DNA of 44,893 nt, taken from positions 1-44,893 of the IMG/VR virus record IMGVR_UViG_3300008261_001827; one strand, 5' to 3'. A program made the translations under genes and the position numbers. This DNA is from a virus. Below the pieces are notes generated by a model. It saw nothing but the letters and a program-made list of their open reading frames with translations, did no database searches and was not told the origin of the DNA. How positions within the stretch are numbered: the stretch's first letter is position 1; each line of letters opens with the position of its first letter. Positions 40,291 to 44,893 of the stretch are shown one piece after another.

Positions 40291-41037
40291 ATGGCGACTA
40301 ACGTCTTTTTTCAAAACTATGGATACTTCAATGAGCAGCAACTCATTGACGACTTAGTCATTGAAGCAATACAGATCTACGGTGTTGATACTTACTATGT
40401 TACTCGAAAGTTAGAAGCGACCGACCAGATACTCAATGAAGACGATCTTTCAATCTTTAATGCGGCTTACTTAATGGAAGTATACGTAAAGAGCGTGGAC
40501 GGTTTTCAGGGAGATGGTGACTTTCTTAGTAAGTTTGGTCTTCAGATTCGTGACCAAGTTACTTTTACTGTTGCGGTGAGAACTTTTGAAAGATACGCAA
40601 CTAGATTGAATACTACTCTCATAAGACCGAAGGAAGGCGACCTTATATATCTTCCTCTCAATAATAAATTCTTTGAGATCTCTCATGTTGAGCACGAAAG
40701 CGTTTTCTATCAGAGCGGAGCTCTTCAAGTATTTGATCTTAAGTGTGAACTGTTTGAATACTCGAACGAAAGATTCGACACCGGAATTGAAGATATAGAT
40801 ACACACTTCGATGTTTTAAACACTGAAGATCTTGAAGTTAACAATCTTAATAAACTACTAGAAAAAGATCCAATCGCAAAGAACGTATTCTTTGAAGAAG
40901 AAGGCGATGATATTATTGACTTCACTGAGATAGATCCGTTTAGTGAGATTATCACAAGACCAACTAATTATGCTGTAACCGCCGATAGTAACGAAATCAC
41001 TGCTGACTCTACCGTTGTAACAGCAGATACCATATAA
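40291..41037 (+). CDS. gp14: Neck protein gp14
   Basis: The product has 248 residues. The start ATNVFFQNYGYFNEQQLIDD and the middle VDTYYVTRKLEATDQILNED are typical of T4-like gp14. LIRPKEGDLIYLPLNNKFFE and FEISHVEHESVFYQSGALQV follow, also typical. The C-terminal 25 residues have a Thr/Ala repeat (Y-A-V-T-A-D-S, I-T-A-D-S-T, V-V-T-A-D), a short beta-repeat tail often seen at the end of this protein in marine relatives. It forms the head-completion neck together with gp13. It lies three bases after gp13. Confidence 0.9.
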   Translation: MATNVFFQNYGYFNEQQLIDDLVIEAIQIYGVDTYYVTRKLEATDQILNEDDLSIFNAAYLMEVYVKSVDGFQGDGDFLSKFGLQIRDQVTFTVAVRTFERYATRLNTTLIRPKEGDLIYLPLNNKFFEISHVEHESVFYQSGALQVFDLKCELFEYSNERFDTGIEDIDTHFDVLNTEDLEVNNLNKLLEKDPIAKNVFFEEEGDDIIDFTEIDPFSEIITRPTNYAVTADSNEITADSTVVTADTI

Positions 41038-41046
41038 GAGGAAGAC

Positions 41047-42570
41047 ATGGCAAAGCAAACCATCAATATCGGTACCGTCGCAAATGATAGATCCGGCGAT
41101 CCCCTAAGAACAGCTTTTACTAAAGTTAACGCGAACTTTACTGAGTTGTATAACAGAGGTTCTTCAAGTTTTTCTGGGAGCTATAACGATCTTACGAATA
41201 AACCAAACATACCAGATGATATAGCTGATCTTGCGGATTCGTCATCGTTGTTGGCAGATATCGGAGACGTTGTTTTCACAGACAACGCCATTTCAGCACA
41301 AGATGGCGTTGACTTGCTTATTCACACTCACGACAACGGCGATAAAGAAAGAGTGTCAGTAAATTTAATACCTAATGATGGTGCATTTATTGCAACTGCT
41401 TTGAGTGACATGCAAGATCAGCCGTTTTTATCAAACCAATGGGCTTCAGCTCAGTGGGTAACAATAAGCGAACTTGGCTATCTCGTTGTTACAAATTCAC
41501 CTGCTATAATCAGTTTTATTAATAGCGCGCAATTTGATTACGCTACTGATATTAGCTTTCGTATTAATGGTGGTGATCCAATAGTACTAGGCAACTATAC
41601 TATAAACGGTAACAATATAACTTTTAATACACTGCAGCGAGTTCCAGTGGAAAGCCCTGTTGTTGTAAATGAAATTAATTTTGACATGTACTTTTCTTCG
41701 AACATAGCAATAGATTATGATCAAGGAGAAATTAGATTAAATGCGGTTGAACTGGATATTAACATATCTACGACTGAGAATATAGGAATAAGCTCAAAAT
41801 TTGTTGATGTTACTGGCGATGGGACTTTTAGTATAAAGAACAAAAGCGCTTCTGATTCTATTGACGTTGTTACAAACTCTGATGCGAGTGCCGAAACGTG
41901 GAGCTTTGGCGCTGACGGAACATTAACATTCCCTGACAATACCATACAGACTACAGCATGGACTGGAGTATATGCTATAACCCCAGCAGACTTGGTAGAT
42001 CTCGAAGATCTCATTCCAGCCGAAGACTCTGAGTTTAACTTAGGATCTACTACAAACGCGTGGAATAACTTGTACATAGGATCAGGAATAAATTCTGTTA
42101 CGGACTCTTCAATACTATTTGTTGCAAACAGCTCAGGTGATGGGCTTGGTTATTCTACAATCGAGCTACGCCCGGACTCGTCTGCTTCTGTGGATCAGTA
42201 CATAATTATTGATCCAACTTCTCCAAACCATATTCACATACGAGCAGGTGGCACTCAAGACAATAGTCAAGCAGATCTATTTCTTGGCGGAGAGAACAGC
42301 TACTTTGGAGTTGTTTCCGGTTTGAATCCGAGCACTATTGTGGCAGCGAATAGCTTTATTTGGGAGTTTGGGTCTGATGGTGTTTTAACCTTCCCAGATG
42401 GGGGTGATATTCGCGTTGGGCAGGTTCCTGGCACGAGTAAAGGTGTGGCGGGTGATAAAGCAGGAACTCTCGCGTTTAACTCTTCGTACATATATTACTG
42501 CACTGCCAATTATACTAATGGATCGCCTGACATCTGGAAGAGAGTATCTTGGAGCAATGATACTTGGTAA
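41047..42570 (+). CDS. Fibre-like virion protein inserted between gp14 and gp15
   Basis: The product has 507 residues. The N terminus MAKQTINIGTVANDRSGDPL followed by RTAFTKVNANFTELY is a well-known phage fibre N-terminal module. The rest is beta-rich; a WSFGADGTLTFPDNTIQ unit and a related EFGSDGVLTFPDGGDI unit about 140 residues later mark internal repeats. It ends with Y-I-Y-Y-C-T-A-N-Y-x-n-W-K-R-V-S-W, a common tip ending. T4 has no gene here, but has fibritin (wac) next to gp13. A neck fibre or whisker role is therefore plausible (inference). A GAGGA site precedes the start. Confidence 0.6.
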   Translation: MAKQTINIGTVANDRSGDPLRTAFTKVNANFTELYNRGSSSFSGSYNDLTNKPNIPDDIADLADSSSLLADIGDVVFTDNAISAQDGVDLLIHTHDNGDKERVSVNLIPNDGAFIATALSDMQDQPFLSNQWASAQWVTISELGYLVVTNSPAIISFINSAQFDYATDISFRINGGDPIVLGNYTINGNNITFNTLQRVPVESPVVVNEINFDMYFSSNIAIDYDQGEIRLNAVELDINISTTENIGISSKFVDVTGDGTFSIKNKSASDSIDVVTNSDASAETWSFGADGTLTFPDNTIQTTAWTGVYAITPADLVDLEDLIPAEDSEFNLGSTTNAWNNLYIGSGINSVTDSSILFVANSSGDGLGYSTIELRPDSSASVDQYIIIDPTSPNHIHIRAGGTQDNSQADLFLGGENSYFGVVSGLNPSTIVAANSFIWEFGSDGVLTFPDGGDIRVGQVPGTSKGVAGDKAGTLAFNSSYIYYCTANYTNGSPDIWKRVSWSNDTW

Positions 42571-42584
42571 CTAAAGGAAAGTAG

Positions 42585-43397
42585 ATGGCATTTGTAAATC
42601 ACTTCTATAATGCAACGACAAGAAAATACGTTGCGCTATTTGGTACCCTATTCAATAAGATCTCTATCACCAGAGACGATCTACAGGGTGCAGAAGCGCA
42701 ACGTATGATTGTACCTATTGCATACGGACCATTCCAAAAGTTCCTTGCTAGAATTACTCAGGATGCAAGTCTAAATCGTAAAACTTCCATCTCTCTACCT
42801 CGTATGTCTTTCGAGATTACAAATATGACGTATGATGGGCAGAGAAAGATACCTTCAAAGCAAAGGATCCAAAAGAACCTTGGAGAGACTGATAGTCAAA
42901 AATCATATGTGTGGACTGCCACACCATACAACTTAGATTTTTCTCTATACATAATGACTAAGTATTCTGAAGACGCGACTAAGATCGTCGAACAGATCAT
43001 TCCGTTCTTTAAACCAGAATGGACTGCTACCGTGAAGTTAATTGATAACCTAGATCCAATTGACATTCCTATCGTATTAAATGGCATCACTAACGAAGAC
43101 TTATACGAAGGTAGTTTTGAAGAAAGAAGATCTGTTCTGTGGACTCTAAACTTTACTCTTAAAGGTTGGTACTTTGGACCAGAAAGAGAAAAGAAGATCA
43201 TCAAGTTTGTTGATACGGACATATGGGCAACATTAGACTCGTCAAAAGATCCAGTAGAAGGCGTAAATGTTTATCCAGGCCTTACTGCAAACGGCGCTCC
43301 GACTACGGATCCAGATCTATCCATTTCATACGAAGAAATTGAATATGATGACGACTGGGGCGTCATTAGAATTATAACGAGCAGCCCGGAAGATTAA
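42585..43397 (+). CDS. gp15: Tail sheath stabiliser and completion protein gp15
   Basis: The product has 270 residues. The N terminus FVNHFYNATTRKYVALFGTL, followed by FNKISITRD, then IVPIAYGPFQKFLARI, and the segment ISLPRMSFEITNMTYDGQRK are typical of T4-like gp15. Gp15 forms a hexamer that caps the tail tube and sheath and joins the tail to the neck. An AAGGAAAG site precedes the ATG. Its length matches the T4 protein. The Asp/Glu-rich end (ISYEEIEYDDDWGVIRII) is unremarkable. Confidence 0.9.
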   Translation: MAFVNHFYNATTRKYVALFGTLFNKISITRDDLQGAEAQRMIVPIAYGPFQKFLARITQDASLNRKTSISLPRMSFEITNMTYDGQRKIPSKQRIQKNLGETDSQKSYVWTATPYNLDFSLYIMTKYSEDATKIVEQIIPFFKPEWTATVKLIDNLDPIDIPIVLNGITNEDLYEGSFEERRSVLWTLNFTLKGWYFGPEREKKIIKFVDTDIWATLDSSKDPVEGVNVYPGLTANGAPTTDPDLSISYEEIEYDDDWGVIRIITSSPED

Positions 43398-43398
43398 A

Positions 43399-43836
43399 AT
43401 GAGTAATGATAAGATATCTGAAGTTCTAGGCCTTAGACCAATCGAAGAAGCAAAACGTGATGAACTTCCTGCGGTTATTGAAGCTAAAGAAATAATTCCA
43501 GTCGTCTATGATAATAACATCGAAGACGACGAAACTATAAAGGACATAGAGCAAGCAAGAGGCAATATCAAGAACATCATAGAGCAGGGAGACGATGCTC
43601 TTAAGGAAATGATATCTCTTGCAAAACAGTCTGAGTCTCCTCGTGCATTTGAAGTTGCATCCACTCTTATGAAGACTCTGCTCGATGCAAACAAAGACTT
43701 CGTAGAAATGTCTACGAAAAAGAAGTATGCTAAAGAAGAAAAGATGGGTCCTAAAGAAGCCGCCCAGACTAACGTCACGAACAATAATCTGATACTCTCG
43801 ACTGCTGATCTTCTTAAAATGTTAAAGGGTGACTAA
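43399..43836 (+). CDS. gp16: Small terminase subunit gp16
   Basis: The product has 145 residues. It starts SNDKISEVLGLRPIEEAKRD and has a central coiled-coil hairpin (about 45-105: DIEQARGNIKNIIEQGDDAL, RAFEVASTLMKTLLDANKDF). This matches the core of T4-like gp16. It ends with NNNLILSTADLLKMLKG, typical of the family. Gp16 forms rings that guide viral DNA to the large subunit. The stop overlaps the next start by one base (TAATG). Confidence 0.85.
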   Translation: MSNDKISEVLGLRPIEEAKRDELPAVIEAKEIIPVVYDNNIEDDETIKDIEQARGNIKNIIEQGDDALKEMISLAKQSESPRAFEVASTLMKTLLDANKDFVEMSTKKKYAKEEKMGPKEAAQTNVTNNNLILSTADLLKMLKGD

Positions 43837-44893
43837 TGAGTGACGGCTATCTTGGTAATATACACTTAAAGAAAACTGGCGAACCTATTGAGTGGACCGC
43901 AGATCTCATTAAGGAATATATGAAATGCGCAGAGGATCCAGTTTATTTCGCAAAGAAGTATATTAAGATCGTTCACGTCGATAGAGGTCTCATACCTCTT
44001 GAGATGTACGAGTATCAGAAAGAGATTGTTGAGAAGATAACGAACAACCGTCGACTCGCTGTTCTAACCGCTCGCCAGTCTGGTAAAACGACAACTGCTG
44101 TGGCTGTGATCCTTCACTATATTCTCTTTAACGAGTTTAAGACTGTTGCAATTCTCGCAAATAAAGGTGACGCCGCGAGAGAAGTTCTTGCACGTATTAA
44201 ACTTGCATATGAAGCTCTACCTAAGTGGCTTCAACAAGGTATCGAAGAATGGAACAAAGGTAACATCGCTCTAGAGAACGGATGTAACGTTCTTGCTGGC
44301 ACTACATCTTCGTCTGCTATTCGTGGTAAGTCTGTGAACTTCCTCTATCTAGACGAAGTCGCGTTCATTGAAGGATACGACGAGTTCTTCGCGTCGGTCT
44401 ATCCTACTATCTCGTCAGGCGAGTCTACAAAGCTTCTAATGACGTCTACGCCAAATGGATTAAACCACTTCTGGAAAACTTGTAAGGGAGCCGAGGAAGG
44501 AACTAACGGTTACGAATATGTTAAAGTTATGTGGTATGACGTTCCTGGCAGAGACGAAAAGTGGAGACAAGAAACTATCGAGTCGTTGGATCACGACGAA
44601 GAGAAGTTCAATCAAGAATATTGCTGTCAGTTCCTCGGTTCTTCGGGTACTCTTATATCTGGTGCAAAACTAAAGGATCTTGCATACTCAATACCACTAT
44701 ATGCAAACGAAGGTCTTTATCAATACGAAAAACCGATTGGAAATCACATATACATAATGACGGTCGACGTATCGCGTGGTAAGGGTCTTGACTACTCAAC
44801 GTTTAACGTGATAGACGTAACATCCATGCCTTATAAACAGGTGTGCACCTTTAGAGACAACTATGTCTCTCCGGTTGACTTTGCTGCCGTCAT
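43836..44893 (+). CDS. gp17: Large terminase subunit gp17 (partial, runs off the window)
   Basis: The frame is open from the ATG at 43836 to the end of the window (352 complete codons; no stop). The ATPase domain has Walker A (TARQSGKTT, residues 78-86), Walker B (FLYLDEVAF, 169-177) and the coupling motif TSTPNG. The nuclease domain begins with the catalytic Asp in MTVDVSRGKGLDYSTF (Asp311). Gp17 is the packaging motor and cuts the concatemer. It starts at the gp16 stop (TAATG). The N terminus is shorter than that of T4 gp17; the rest lies beyond the window. Confidence 0.92.
   Translation, partial: MSDGYLGNIHLKKTGEPIEWTADLIKEYMKCAEDPVYFAKKYIKIVHVDRGLIPLEMYEYQKEIVEKITNNRRLAVLTARQSGKTTTAVAVILHYILFNEFKTVAILANKGDAAREVLARIKLAYEALPKWLQQGIEEWNKGNIALENGCNVLAGTTSSSAIRGKSVNFLYLDEVAFIEGYDEFFASVYPTISSGESTKLLMTSTPNGLNHFWKTCKGAEEGTNGYEYVKVMWYDVPGRDEKWRQETIESLDHDEEKFNQEYCCQFLGSSGTLISGAKLKDLAYSIPLYANEGLYQYEKPIGNHIYIMTVDVSRGKGLDYSTFNVIDVTSMPYKQVCTFRDNYVSPVDFAAV

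Overview
This window is a stretch of a lytic, T4-like myovirus genome. Every supported gene is on the + strand. The diagnostic part is the right end (39544-44893), which carries the T4 morphogenesis order gp13-gp14-(extra gene)-gp15-gp16-gp17, with Walker A, Walker B and nuclease motifs in the large terminase. T4-type late promoter boxes (TATAAATA) precede several operons. The short tail-fibre modules and the collagen-like fibre look like those of marine/exo-T-even phages. An ADP-heptose gene set hints at a Gram-negative host, but the host cannot be named from the sequence. No tRNA, integrase, insertion sequence or CRISPR array was seen, and no gene-free gap exceeds 300 bases.

Layout. (1) 130-9128: a small fibre protein, then six tandem paralogous genes. 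Each encodes a unique N-terminal stalk/attachment domain of about 80-100 residues followed by exactly seven RCC1-type blades, giving 42 blades in all. A tail-fibre-assembly-like (DUF4376-like) gene sits in the middle of the array. (2) 9260-20229: a glycan island with strongly overlapping genes: methyltransferases, TPR-GT9 and GT9-like glycosyltransferases, a sulfotransferase, two GT2-like proteins, a 2OG-Fe(II) oxygenase-like protein, a cupin, an RmlB-like dehydratase, and a split HldE (kinase and nucleotidyltransferase) with an HldD-like epimerase. (3) 20342-31857: a structural operon of baseplate/fibre proteins, including a 1700-residue, proline-poor collagen-like fibre with a C-terminal S74 intramolecular chaperone. 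(4) 31932-39424: a second carbohydrate island with two GH130-like propellers, TPR-methyltransferase, FkbM methyltransferases, a GT17-2OG oxygenase fusion, and a nucleotidyltransferase-cupin fusion. (5) 39544-end: neck and terminase genes.

How it may work together (inference). The islands are interleaved with virion genes and led by T4 late promoter boxes, so the sugar enzymes are probably made late. They may decorate the virion (RCC1 propellers, Thr-rich collagen stalk) or host surface glycans. The RCC1 array has an almost invariant framework, including at DNA level, with variation concentrated in two short loops per blade. Long identical DNA tracts are shared between paralogs. This suggests recombination-driven diversification of a multi-adhesin receptor-binding system. 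Two operon-leading promoters (20310 and 39512) share a roughly 90-nt module with identical spacing. In both, the late promoter lies in the loop of a hairpin whose 3' arm covers the start region, an architecture like the T4 gene e / I-TevI translational switch.
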